Source: Epichloe hybrida
Lineage: Eukaryota > Ascomycota > Sordariomycetes > Hypocreales > Clavicipitaceae
DNA length: 64,000 bases
Direction: 5' to 3'
Assembly: GCA_019022495.1 (NCBI GenBank)
Contig: JAFEKR010000040.1
Coordinates: 1 to 64,000, forward strand
Numbering within the stretch: position 1 is the first letter of the stretch; each line of letters begins with the position of its first letter. A model generated the notes under the pieces. It saw only the letters and a program-made list of their open reading frames with translations. It did not search any database and was not told the DNA's origin. The position numbers and the translations under genes are program-made. Positions 10,600 through 22,932 of the stretch are shown piece by piece.

Positions 10600-12100
10600 A
10601 ATATAGGCTTAGGGGGGCTAGATTAGAGTAGCTATTACCTAAACATAGGAATAGGATAGTTTAATATCTAAAGGAGTAAAGATAACCTAATAGTAAACTA
10701 GAATTAATTCGTATACCCTAAAGATATAAAATATTATAATAAGATTACTAGCCTTATCCTAAGTAATAAAGTTACCTAAGTATAGCGTATTATACTAGCT
10801 ATAGCTAACTAGGTAGTAAACCATGCCTAAGCTAAAATAAGAACTATAAATACTAATAATAGTAATATCTATATCACTAAAGAAGCATTAAAAATAGCCC
10901 TTAAGAAAGCTATTAAGGAGGAAGCTAAAGATAATAACTCCTTAACCTAGGCTAGTATTATAACTAGGCTTACTCTAAAATAACTAAATACTAACCCCCT
11001 CTCTCTCTAGGTCCTTAGAAGATAATATAGAGAAGTACTTATAAAGGAAATACTATATAAGAATCACTTTAGTCTAAGGGCATAGAAGATATAGTTATAG
11101 CTATAAATAAAGCTATTAGGTAAGCCTTAGTAATAGTAACTAAAAGACTTCTTAGTAAGGATATAATTATTACCTTTAAAGGAAATATAATATAGTATAG
11201 AGAAAACTAAAAATAAATTACTAAAGTGTTTAGCCTAGAGGTAGCTATTTACTACTATATACTTAGTGTTATTATTAAGGGCTTCCTAATAAAGTATATA
11301 TCTATTAAAAACCTAGTAATAGAAATTAGAAAAGCAAATAAAGTAAATATAATTAAGGTAACTATAAGATACCCCTAAGGTAAAAATACCTAGTAAACTA
11401 CCCTAATTCTTAGACTAGCTAAAGTTAAAGATACTAATAAGATATACTAAGATAGAATAGTCTTTAAAGTAAAGCTATTTTAAACTAAACTATATAATAA
11501 GACTTTATAACTTAAATAGTACTATAACTATTTCTAAATAGGATATATTACTAAGTTCTATAAGGTAGCACTAAGGTATAGTAAGTGTAAAGCTAGCTAG
11601 TATAAAGATAGTAAGTTATTATACCTAATAATAAATAAATAACTTAAGGAAAGCTATATCCTATACTTTAGACTATACTTAGCCTAGTCTAGAGATTACC
11701 TAGTGCTAAAAGAGAAGTAAAATATAGTAAAGGCTAGTTACCTAAAATAACTATCTTACTTTACCTCTAGCTCCCTTAGTAAGAACCTAGCTCTAGCCTA
11801 AGAGAGAGCTAGTATAGCTATAAAACCTATAGTAATAATAAGAAAAAAGAGAGGTTAACTTATAAATATAAAGTAAAGCACTAAATAGCTAAGAGCTAGG
11901 AGTATTAGGCACTATATAAAATAACTTAAGGCTAGAATAAAACTAGTATAGAATAGCTAAGACTTACTACTACCTCCCTAATTAATATAGTAATATTATA
12001 AGTTCTCTTCTAGAATATAAATAAGAAGGATAGCCTAATATATATTATACTCTATTACTAAACTAATATAAATATAATAGTAATCTAAGAGTAAGAATAT
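10600..12100 (+). pseudogene. LINE-A ORF1 relic (zinc-knuckle RNA-binding protein)
   Basis: The nucleic-acid-binding first ORF of Tad/I-type LINEs ends in CCHC knuckles. At 11520-11561 a knuckle with C-x2-C-x4-H-x4-C spacing is legible, its Cys and His codons all mutated to Tyr, with the Gly before His kept. A second, poorer one follows at about 11575-11620 and still has one unmutated Cys codon. The upstream half has no motif I can name. Limits are estimates. Frames are closed by TAA/TAG. Confidence 0.7.
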
Positions 12101-12149
12101 ATAAAACATCTATAGCCTCTTATACTAGGCCTTACCTAGTTTTAACTTA

Positions 12150-15010
12150 CACACTATAATAGGCATAACGCTATATATATTAATAAGAAACATAATATAA
12201 GGTTATAGTTAGCCTAGGGAAAGCCTAACTAGTTACTAGTGGAAATTCATAGGATTAATATTTATTCTCTTTATTTAGAAGGTTATAGTAATAACTAAAA
12301 CACCCCTATATAAGATATTAATATAAAGACACTATATAACTAAAGCATATTTATAGGAGATTTTAACTAAAAGCACCCCCTTTAGGATAGGCTAGATAAA
12401 ATAACTAATAAAGTAAATAAGTTACTAGAACTTATAAGCTAGTAAAGGCTTAGACTAGTAATGCCCTAAGGGGAACTAACTAGATAATATAAGGATAATA
12501 AGGATAGTACTATAGACTTAGCGTAAGTAACCCTAGATATCTAAGTTTACTATAAAGGAGTAAAAGACCTTACTAGATTTAACTATATCCCGTAGCTAAT
12601 TAGTATCTTTACTAGCCTATAAGATAATATCCTATAGGCCCTTAGACACACGTAAAATATAATAAATAAACTATACATAAAGGCAAAGGTAATAGTATAC
12701 TTTTAACCTAAAAACACCTTAGATTTATATAATAAAGAAGGGATAGATATATATATTACTTAGCTTATTATAAACCTTTAATAAATAGCAGATAAGGTAG
12801 CCTTATAGAAGCCCTAGGGGCTCCCTAGCCTAGAGGTATAGTAGTTAAGGACTACTAAAGATATAGTTACTAGAGCTAGGTAAGTAAAGAGATAATAAAG
12901 ATAATAAAGGATAGAAGTAAACTAGTAAGCTTACACTAAGGTAAATAAGGACTAAGAATAAGTTATTAGAACTAAGAGAAAAAACATATAGAGAGATACC
13001 CTATAAAAAGCTAATATATAAAGAAAGGATAGGGGAGTGTAAAGACTAAAGAGATAGGCCTAGCTCTAAAGCTAGGCCCCCCTAGAACTACCTAGACTAC
13101 TAGAGCTAAAAAAAACTAAAAATAACCTAAACCTAGCTACTATATATAAGAATAAAGTAAGTATACTTATATAAAGATTCTTCCCTAAGCTTATAGTAAA
13201 CCTTTTCTATATCCTAGACCTTACCTTCCTAGAGCTAGATAATATACTATTCCTAGATAAAGACTAGTTTAGATTAAAAGAGATATTAGACATTATATTA
13301 GATATAGCTAGCTAGAAAGCACTAGGTAATAATAAGCTTCTAGTAAGCCTTATTAAGGCCTATAATAAGCTAGTAAAAGAAGCTATAATCTAGCTCCTAA
13401 ATGCTATCCTTAAAGTAAGGTATTTCCTAGCTTAATTCTAAACCACTAGAGTAATAGTAATTAAAAAACTAAGTAAGATAATAAAAGAGATAAAAAGGGC
13501 TAATATATAAAGGCCTATCTCCTTACTAAATATTATAGGAAAAATTATAGAAGTAGTAATTATAAAGTAACTTATAGCCTTTACTAAGGTAAAAGGACTC
13601 TTACTAAAACTATAGATAAGAAATAAAATAAATAGGTTAATAAAGACTATAATTAAGGTCTTAGTAAAGTGCGTAAGAGAGGCCTAAAGTAAGGGTAAAA
13701 TTATCTTACTTACCTAGATAAATATCTTATTTACTTTTAATAAAGTTAGCTACCTATACCTAATTTACTTACTAATCCTAATAGGAATCCCTTACTAGCT
13801 AATAGTAATAATATAAAGCTTCCTAGTAAATAAAATAAGCTAGCTTAGCTTTAATAGAGAACTCTCTAGACCCTTTAAGATTAAGGCTAGTACCTTATAA
13901 GGATCTCCCTTATTACTAATTCTCTTTCTCCTTTACTTTATAAAACTTTATATATACCTCTAAGCTATTCTAGGCATAGTAGTAATTAGATTTACTAATA
14001 ATATAAATATTATAGTATTTAGTAAAAATATAGCATAGACTTAGAGAAAACTTAAGGCTACTTAGAAAATCTATAAGAAATAAGTAAAGGAAGTAAAAGT
14101 AAAGTTTAACCTAGTAAAAACTAAACTTATATACTTTAGTAAGGCCTATAAGCCCCTATAGGCTAGGGTCTAGCTTAGTATAAAGGAAATAGCGCTAATA
14201 AAGGTATACTAATTCCTTAGGGTATAAGTAAATAAAAAACTTAACTAAAGTATATATAAGAATATCCTTAAGGGAAAGCTAGCCTAGTAATAGCTTACAC
14301 TCTTTATATTAGTAGTATTAGCATAGGGCATTAGCTTTAGAGATACCTAGCTTATATATATATAGGTAGTCTAGCCTATTCTTACCTATAAGGTAAGCGC
14401 TTACTATACCCTAATAAAGAAAGAAGGAAAACTATAAGAAATAGTTAGAAGTTTTATAGTAAACTAATTAACTTATCTCTAGACTATAGCTAAAGTATTT
14501 AAGGCTATACTAGTTACTTAGCTAGAAGTTAAAACCTATATCCCCCCCCTAGACCTTTACTTAAATAAGATAAAGTAAAAGTTTAAGAAAAGGATTATAC
14601 TTAGTAAAATAATAAATAAGATATAGGCTATAGTTAACTTAGTGTAAATAGTATTATAATATAGAAAAAAACCCTTACTTACTAATAATAAACTAGATAT
14701 ATAATTATATAAGAAGTAAAAGAAAAGATAGGAAAACTAGTATTTTAATAGGTAATAAAGATAATATAGGTATAGGAGAGAGCTAATAGAGGACTACTTA
14801 CTTACTTATAACCTAAAGGAAATCTAGAAATTTTATACTAGACTTAATAAGTATATTTTCTCTATAATAGTATAATTATATATAGGAAAGATTAGCCTTA
14901 ATAAGTTCCTTTTCTAAAGGCATATTCCTAAGGTAGCTTTACCCTTATATAGCTATAGTTATATAGTTAAAGACTAGTACTATATAATTATTAACTATAC
15001 TAACTATAAC
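12150..15010 (+). pseudogene. LINE-A ORF2 relic (endonuclease and reverse transcriptase)
   Basis: The apurinic-type endonuclease motif GDFN is intact at 12356-12367 and is followed by a readable H-P segment, as in the family GDFNxxHPxW. The RT domain lies at about 13430-14050. The catalytic box reads FTNN at 13991-14002 (family F[AV]DD, both Asp codons mutated) in the context I-R-FTNN-INI-VFS. The distal part near 14970-15010 has regularly spaced Tyr codons where these LINEs carry a C-terminal Cys/His cluster. Dense TAA/TAG codons preclude a product. The start is not determinable. Confidence 0.82.
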
Positions 15011-17018
15011 TATAGATACCCTTAAATAAGATAGCCTAGAGATATATAGGAGGTAAGGCTAGCCCTAGATAATCCCCTAAAGGTAAGATATATTATAAAG
15101 TGGTTTCTTAGTATAAGAAAACTCTAAAACTATACATTAGCGTAAGACCTAGCCTTTAGCTAACATAAACTAGGGGAGAACCTAGGCTACCCTAAAGGTA
15201 ACTAAACTAACTAATAAATAGACACTATAGATAACTAGAGGGAGGTACTAGGTAAAATAGTATAGCTATAGAGGCAGGCTAGATATAAGGTAAAATTACA
15301 CTAAGATAAGAAGACTATAGGTCTAGAATAGTTATTAGATTAATTTTAAGTAAATACTATAAGTATTATTTTACACTAGCTTACTACTACCCCTTTACTA
15401 ACCTAGAATTAGCCTTATTTCTCCTTAGGAACTAGGATTACACCCTCTAATACCTTACTTTTGCCCTTAGCTACTAAGCTAGCAGCTAGGAGGTAGTTTA
15501 TCTCCACTACCCTAGTGTTAAGCCACTAGAGCTAAAAGATAACCTTATTATATTATTCCTCTGTAAACCTAGACCTAGCTAGGTCTAGGCTTATTATAGT
15601 AATGCCTTATTTCTTCTTAGCGTAGTTTTTAGTATAAAGTTTCTTAACTTAAGCTACATAGTCCTCTAGGACCTAGATAATTAAAGTTAGCTATAGAATA
15701 AAGCTATTACTAAGCTAGAGTAAAATTACTTATATTACTCCTAGTAACTATACTAGCCTAGGTCTTAACTAATTACTAATATTCCCCTTACTAGCTAGTA
15801 ATATTTAGCTATAAGTAAATTAGCACTAGAGTAAGCTTAGAATAGGTATAGGAGTTAATATTACCTTAACATATCTATAATTATAAACCTAATAATTAAA
15901 ATAAGCATTAGATATTACCCCTTTATATATAAATTAGCCTTACCCCTAGACTAGAAATAAACTAACTTACTAATAATATTATAGCACTAATAGCCCTTAT
16001 ATTTAACGGATTATATCTTATAGGACACACACTAGATCTCTTATAGCTTACCTAGCTACCCTAGGTTAGACCTAGAAGTAAGGCAAAATAAAAGCAAAGG
16101 GGACTTACTTCTAAGCCTTTTACCTTTACTTAATCTAATTACTTCTAGGTTAGGGACTTCCTTAAATACTTATCTAAGGTTATAAGTTCCTAGGTAAATT
16201 AGAGCTAGAATAGCACTAAAAATAAGGTACTTATAAAGCTTAGTAATATTATAGCGTGTTTTTTTATATAAAACATTAGTATTTAAACTAGCACTAGACT
16301 AAAGAAACCTTAAATAGCTTCTAAAAGAAATAAGAAGGAAAAGAACCTATAGGAAATTTATTATAAAAAGAGAAAAAAGATTAGAACCTTAAGGGGAAAG
16401 GAGCTCTCTTTTATACTTAAGAGAGAAAGAGAGAGGGACTAACTATAAGATTAGCTAGAAAATAAAGCATAAGATAAGTAAACATATAGATAGCACGTAA
16501 CTAATCTAGGAGCAAAACCGCCTAGCTACTAGGCTTAAATTACTTACCCCTTACTATAATTAAATAAAACTATATACTTAGACTTTATAAGATATTTAGA
16601 CTAATACTAGGTTAGATTTAGCTAAAAAGTAAGGCACTAGAAGAGTTAGAAGTAAAGTAAATAAAAAGTAAATTATTATTATAAATCTAAATTTACTACA
16701 CCCTAGGGTAAAGTAAGGGACGTAAAGCTAGGTTAAAGTGAGACTAGACTAGCACTAAAGGGAGCTAGTTAAGACTATTACTATACTTTTTCCTTTCTTT
16801 TTTATTTTTATTTTCTTTAGGATAAGGCTAGCGCAAGCTAGTACTAAACACCTACAATTAATCACACCTAATGCGACGTAAACCTAGAAGAGAGTTAGCG
16901 CTAGCCTATTTACAGACATAAGGGGGTTTTTCTTCCTAGCAAAGGGTTTTCCCTCTTAACTAAGCGGATGGAGTACTAGGAACAGCTACATAGTTAGTTA
17001 GCTAGCGTAAAGAATATA
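15010..17018 (+). other. LINE-A 3' non-coding region
   Basis: About 2 kb without a recognisable domain. Its last 900 bp are shared with LINE-B (reverse, 3191-4110). It includes a purine-rich block around 16375-16440 and ends in a 55-bp tail also found alone at 6754-6808. The final 250 bp keep CpA and CpG well. Confidence 0.7.
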
Positions 17019-17867
17019 TATAGAATTTATAATATTTACATTTTGAAAGGATTTTACTATAACTAGGGTTATTTATAATATTATACCTTTTTAACAATAT
17101 TATTATACTTATTACTTTATTTTACTAATATAACTTTAAGAAAAACCTTTTAATTATTTTATTTACTATTATTATTAATTATTTTATATTTTTATTATTA
17201 ATTTAATTAAAAAATACCCTAAACTAATATAATTAAATTAAATTAGAAATCTAAATAAATATATAAAAGTTAATAAAATATATACTTAGTACTTTAATAT
17301 TATTATTAATATAATAAGAACTTAAAAAAAGCTTAAACTATTTATTTACTATTTAAACTAATTAAATATTACTTTAAGCTTTATAATTCTAAAGCTTTAA
17401 GAAGTTATATATAGTAACTTTATATATCTTATTATAATAATATATAAAGAAAGAATATAATAGACTAATATTTATAATTTATTAATAGATAACTAATAGT
17501 ATTATTTTAATTACCCTATATAGCTTAAATAAGCTATAAAAAATAAGTTTAACTTATTTTTAAAAATAATACTAGGACTTAGTTTTATATAATATACTAT
17601 ACTTATTATAAAAGCTTTAATAACTTTTATAACCTTAATTACTATTATTACTATAATTACTATTATTTTACTTTTATTATTATTTTAAAAAAAACATAAA
17701 AGAGAAAACATTTTTATAATATTAATATTTTTAAAAACCTTAAAATACTAAGTTATTAAAAACTATAGCTTTTACTATAGTAATTTACTTATAATTACTA
17801 GTATTTATATTTAAGTTATTTATGATTTATTTATGATTTATTAAACTTTAACACTAATAATATTATA

Positions 17868-17992
17868 AGTAATCTTAGTAATCTTAGTAATCTTAGTAAT
17901 CTTAGTAATACTAGTAATATTAGTAATATTAGTATTATAAGCTATTATAAGCTATTATAAGCTATTATAAGCTATATAAGATATAATAAGCT
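17868..17992. repeat. Short tandem arrays inside hAT-1
   Basis: An array of 9-bp units (taatcttag) grades into taatattag, and is followed by about four 11-bp units (tattataagc and one base). The same place in hAT-2 (41685-41815) and hAT-3 (45945-46060) has related arrays with different unit numbers. Confidence 0.85.
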
Positions 17993-18472
17993 ACTTATAT
18001 TAAGTTTACTAGTAGTTCTTTTTATAGTTTTTTTAAAATAAGTAATAATAATAATTTATAGAAATATAAAATAATTTATAGAAATAGTAAATAATTTATA
18101 GAAATAGTAAATAATATAATAAGAAGGTTTTTCTTTAAGTTATATTAGGGAAATAAAGTATTAAGTTAAATAGTATTATTAAAAAAGTATAATATTATAT
18201 ATAACCTTACTTAGTTATAATAAAATTATAAAAATAATATAATATTATAAATTCTATAACTAATTTAATAAAATAGGTAATAATAAAAGCTTTTATATAA
18301 CTAGCTTTCTTTTAACCTTATAAATACTAATAACTAATAAAAAGTCTAATACTATATTTGTAGTATTTATAGTTAGTGTAGTTTAGGAAAAAAAATTTGT
18401 AGTGTAGTTACTATACTACACTATAAATACTACACTATAATACACGTTTTAGTGTAATACTTTGCTTATAGG

Positions 18473-21400
18473 CATGCCTTTCCTATTTATACTAAAGAAA
18501 AATAAAATACTTTAGTAATATATAAATTATTAGGGACTTAATAAAGTAATATAAAAGAATTACTATACTCTCCCCTTAATTTTAAAGATCCTAAACTAGT
18601 ACTAAGGAGCCTATTACTTCTTAAAGATTAATATTAAGGATACTTACTATTAAATCTATATTAAAGAGAGTAATAAGTAAAAGACTATATTTTATACCTA
18701 TTATAAACACTATAAATATCTTATAATACCCTTTAGGCTAACTAATACCTTAGCTACTTTTTAAAGCTATATTTATAAAGCACTATATAGGCTAGTAAAT
18801 ACTATTTATATAGTGTATCTAAATAATATCCTTATTTTCTTAAAAATATAAGAGAAGTATACTATATATATTAAGGAAGTCCTAGAATATATAAGGTTAG
18901 TAAAGCTATATATAAAACCCTTAAAGTGTTTATTTTACTAGGAATTAGTGAAATTCCTAGGGTTTATTCTATTAGTTAATAGTATTTTAATAGATATATA
19001 TAAAGTTAATATAATCTAGGACTAGAAAGAGCCTATAAGCTTTAAAGATATATAGTCTTTCCTAGGATTTTATAACTTTTACTAAAGGTTTATTTACTAA
19101 TACTCTAGGATTATAGTACCCTTATATATGCTAATAAAAGGTAGTTAAAATAGTATTTAAACTAGGAAGTTTATATTTAAGGAAAGGGAATAGCTAGTAT
19201 TTAACTAGCTAAAGAATGCCTTTTAATAGGTATCTTTTCTTTATTATTATAACCTAAGTTAGCTAGTGTATATTAAGATAAATACTTTAGTCTTTATAAT
19301 AGTAAGAATCTTATCTTAATAGGATAATAAAGGCTAATAATATCCTATAGTATTTTAGTAAAGGAAGTTTATAAACACTAAATATAATTATAGTATAGTA
19401 AATTAGAAGCTACTTACTATAGTAAAGTTATTTAAAAACTAGTAATACTATATTAAAGGCATAGTAACCCTAGTAAAGGTCCTATTAAATTACTATAACT
19501 TATAGACTTTTATAAGGTAGTAAAAGCTAAATAGAAAGTAAGCTAAATAGTGTATATTTCTTTACCCCTTTTACTTTATAATTAAGTATAAACCTAGGAA
19601 AAGTAACCTAGTAAATATACTATTAAGATAGTTTAATTATAAAGGTAAACCCCTAATAAATAAAGCACTTTTACTAGAACTTTAGAAGAAAATAGTAGCT
19701 ACTAAAGAACTAGTAAAAAAAGAGATACTAATATATAAGAGAAAATATAGTAAGATACCTTTAGGGGAGGAAAATACCCTAGTCTTAATATATTAAAGAA
19801 AACATAGTAAAATACCTTTAAGGGAGGAAAATACATTAGTCTTAGTAAAAAGGCTTAGTAAAATACCTTTAGAGAAGGAAAATACCCTAGCTACTATAAA
19901 GAGAGCTCTAGAGGCTAGAGTAGCCTAGTTAAAAGGCTAGTTAGCTACTATAAATCTAGTAAAAGATTAGCTAAATAAGGGTAATTTCTAGGAGAAAGTA
20001 ATATATATTTAAGATATTAGTGTAGTATAAGAGATATAGGAGACTATTACACTACTAAATCCTTACTAATCTAGGCTAAATAAACTATTAGTATAATTAC
20101 TATAGAAAGTATAGGATTAAGATCTAGATTTATAAAGGTAAAATAGTAAGATTAATAATTCCTTAGTAAGAGATAAGAGAAAAGGTAGTCTATAGTTATA
20201 TAGTATAAGGGGTCTCCTAATATACTAAGATAAGGTAGTTATTCCCTAGGAGCCTATCTTATAATAGGAGCTTCTATAGCTACACTATAATAATTTACTA
20301 GTAAGTTACTTTAGGACTAAATTTACTCTTAAGCTATTAAAGCATTACTTCTAGTAGCTAGGTATAAGTAAGTTAGTATTTAACTATATTATAAGCTATA
20401 GGATTTACTAGTAAGTAGTAGCTAGAAGGTATTACCTATATAAAAGCCTTAAATCCTTACTAATACTATAGTAACTATAGGTAAAAATCTTAATAGATTT
20501 TATTATAGAATTACTTATTACCTAAGTAAGTAAATAAGAAACTAATATAATCCTAGTAATTATAAACTAATTTACTAAGTACTTTATCTTCTTACTTATA
20601 ACTACTATAATTAATATAGTAAAACTAGTAAAGCTTTTCTATAAGGAGATTAAACTATAATTTAAAGCACTAGAGAGTATTATATCTAGTAAGGGATTAG
20701 TTTTTATAAGCTAATTCTAGTTAGACTTATATTACCTATTATATATAAAGTAAAAGCTTTCTATAGCTTTTTACCCCTAAACTAATAGGTAAATAAAGAG
20801 AATAAACTAGGTACTTAAGTATTACCTCTAATACTTTATAGCTAAGAACTAATAAATATAGCCTAAGCTACTCCTAATAGCCTAATTTACCTATAATAAT
20901 ATAGTAAATAAAACTATAGGCTACTTCCCTAATTACTCCCTTATAGGCTATTTACCTAAGTTTTACCTAGCTCTTAGGGATAAGACTAAAGAAAGGGAGG
21001 TACTAGAAGCTTATTTATATATTGTAAAGCTATATAAAGTTAAAGAGTAACTAAAGTAAAACTAGGTAAAAGTTACTAAGACCTAAGTAAAGTACTATAA
21101 CTAGTATTACTAGCTATTAATACTAAAAAAAGATAACCTAGTATTACTATTAGTAAAGAATATTAAGCTTAAGGATATAAAATAAAAGCTAACCCCTAGA
21201 TTTATTAGATTATTTTAAGTACTTAATACTATAGGAAAATAAGTATATAGACTTATATTACCTAAAAAATATAGTTAACTATATAATCTATTTTATATTA
21301 GCTTATTAGAGCTATAGAATTACTATAAAGACACTAGAGATAAGGAAATACTAATACTAGACTTAGAGAATAAAAATAATAAGTATAAAGTTAGGAAAGT

Positions 21401-21540
21401 TAAGGACTATAGGAAAAACTAAGAAAGTAATAAATACCTAGTAAAATAAAAGGATTAGCTAAGTAAATATAACTAATAAGTCCTAGTAAAAGATATAGAG
21501 AGTGCTTAATATATAATTTAGGCTTTTTATAGAAGTAAGT
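18473..21540 (+). pseudogene. G3 pol relic: RT, RNase H, integrase, chromodomain
   Basis: RT resumes after hAT-1; the catalytic box is YLNN at 18816-18827 (family YLDD), with LGF and FYxxFYQRFIxxYSRI following (about 18950-19110). RNase H is at about 19235-19700. The integrase zinc-binding part is at about 20290-20400. The integrase core at about 20493-20850 reads well through stops: DFIIELP, ILVIINxFTKYFIFLP, then a PExIIS-R segment and AFYPQTNxQ with INQVLKYYL. Near 21080-21300 are the LVKNIKLK and PRFIxxFQVL motifs. A chromodomain follows at about 21375-21530 (KYxVxKVKDYRK, YLVKxKD), which in chromoviruses targets integration to heterochromatin. Confidence 0.88.
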
Positions 21541-22735
21541 CTAGTAAGAAAAGTAATAAGATATAAGTAAGTTATAGGTAAGAAAATATAATATTCTTGT
21601 AGAAAAGGCCTAGCCTTATTAGCTACTATTACACTCTAATTAATAGTCTAGAAATTACTACTAAAAAACAAAAGAAAAGGGCCCTAAAGGTTAGGTAATA
21701 CTAGGGGAAAACTCTCTATTATAGCGCTATTATAGCTTAATACCTTATTACCCTAGATAGTATATTTCGTGCTATTCTTATTTATATTAATTACCTTCTT
21801 TATAGTGTAAAAAAGGTAGTAAATTACTATTACCTAAGCTATATAGCCTAGGTTAGCTAGCTAAAGCTAAAGAACTATATATACCTCCTAGATAGCTATA
21901 GCCTTATAATAGTCTTTTTATAGAAAAGTTAGTAAAAACTTACTAAAAGTATAGTAAAAACTAAGGAAACTTATAATACTAGGGGTAGGAGTAGTAAAAA
22001 ACATAGTAACCTAGAGTTATTACTAAGAAATAATATATTACTAGTATATAATAAATATAGCTTATATAAAAATATAAGTAAAGACTAGGTAAAAGATAAG
22101 GAATTACTAACCTAGTAGCCTTAGTAATACTAGTTAAACTAAATATAATATAATAGGTAGTATTAGTATAGTTAAAGCCTATAATAAGGCTAATATAATA
22201 CTTAGTAAGTTAGTAGTAAGTTACCTCTAAAAACATAGGGATAGGCTTATTAGACTCTTTATCTTCTATAGTATCTAGAAGTACTAAACCTAAACTAAAA
22301 TTATTAATAAATTAGAAAAATCACCCTTTATAGTAAGCATAGCCTATAATAAAAAGTTAGTAATAAGAAGTAAAAAAGTAAGTAATAAGGGAATAAATTA
22401 TAGTCTTATAGGTATTACCTCTTTTCTTACACTAGATATAGTGCTTAGAGGCATAGGCCTTAGCTAAGTTAAATAATAAAGCCTAGGGGAAAAGACACTT
22501 AATCTTAGGTATCTAAAGCTTAATAAGAGAGTATTTCTTAAACTTAGTATATTCTATATATAAATAGTGTATATAAAAGCACTTCTTTAAGTAAATAGTT
22601 ATTATTTTAATAGTAAGATAGTAATAACTAATAAGGGAAGAGTAATAGTATATAAAGGTTATAATATTTTATAAAAAATAGACAATAGTTATATAAGGAT
22701 AAAATAGGTAAAGTAATAGAGAGTTATAGGCATAT
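21540..22735 (+). other. G3 post-pol non-coding region
   Basis: About 1.2 kb between the chromodomain and the G2-a insertion, continuing at 34319-34436. It is shared with G3-r (5680-4165 on the minus strand). I see no named domain. Some G-rich and CpG-bearing spots survive. The last five bases (catat, 22731-22735) are the G2-a target site. Confidence 0.6.
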
Positions 22736-22932
22736 TGTTACGTGTAGGTTTAGCACGATATAAGGCGAATCCGTTAGAGGGGCTAACAGATCTACTATTG
22801 TAAAGTTATACTAAGTTTGCTATAAAAGCTACTATTAGGTGTAAGGTAAGATATCTAAAGAAAGTTAATTCTTTCTATCTAGAGTCTAAATCTAGTCTTA
22901 TATACGCTTACATTTAGCTCCGCTACGTAATA
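22736..22932 (-). repeat. G2-a left LTR (3' LTR of the element)
   Basis: It starts tgttacgtg and ends acgtaata (from CACGTAACA). The termini form an inverted repeat of about 9 bp. The outer start is unmutated; the inner end is mutated. Confidence 0.92.

Larger units (their letters stand above)
10426..17018 (+). mobile_element. LINE-A: near-full-length Tad/I-like LINE
   Basis: About 6.6 kb between 14-bp duplications tatagaatttataa (10412-10425 and 17019-17032), inserted into hAT-1; hAT-2 and hAT-3 show the empty site near 41401 and 45708. It has an ORF1 with zinc knuckles, an ORF2 with endonuclease and reverse transcriptase, and about 2 kb of 3' non-coding sequence. The first 80 bp and the last 300 bp or so keep many CpA and CpG sites, unlike the interior. 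There are no LTRs, and the variable-length target duplication fits target-primed reverse transcription. Confidence 0.92.
10108..18464 (-). mobile_element. hAT-1: non-coding hAT element carrying a nested LINE
   Basis: Terminal inverted repeats begin cagagtattg (left) and end taatactttg (right, from CAATACTCTG). The flanking 8-bp direct repeats cttatagg (10100-10107 and 18465-18472) are the hallmark of hAT transposition. Without LINE-A and its duplicated target the element is about 1.75 kb. Subterminal parts are arrays of tagtg/cacta motifs. I see no transposase. Orientation is opposite to hAT-2 and hAT-3, whose gcactaaaacgtg end matches the right end here. Confidence 0.93.
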
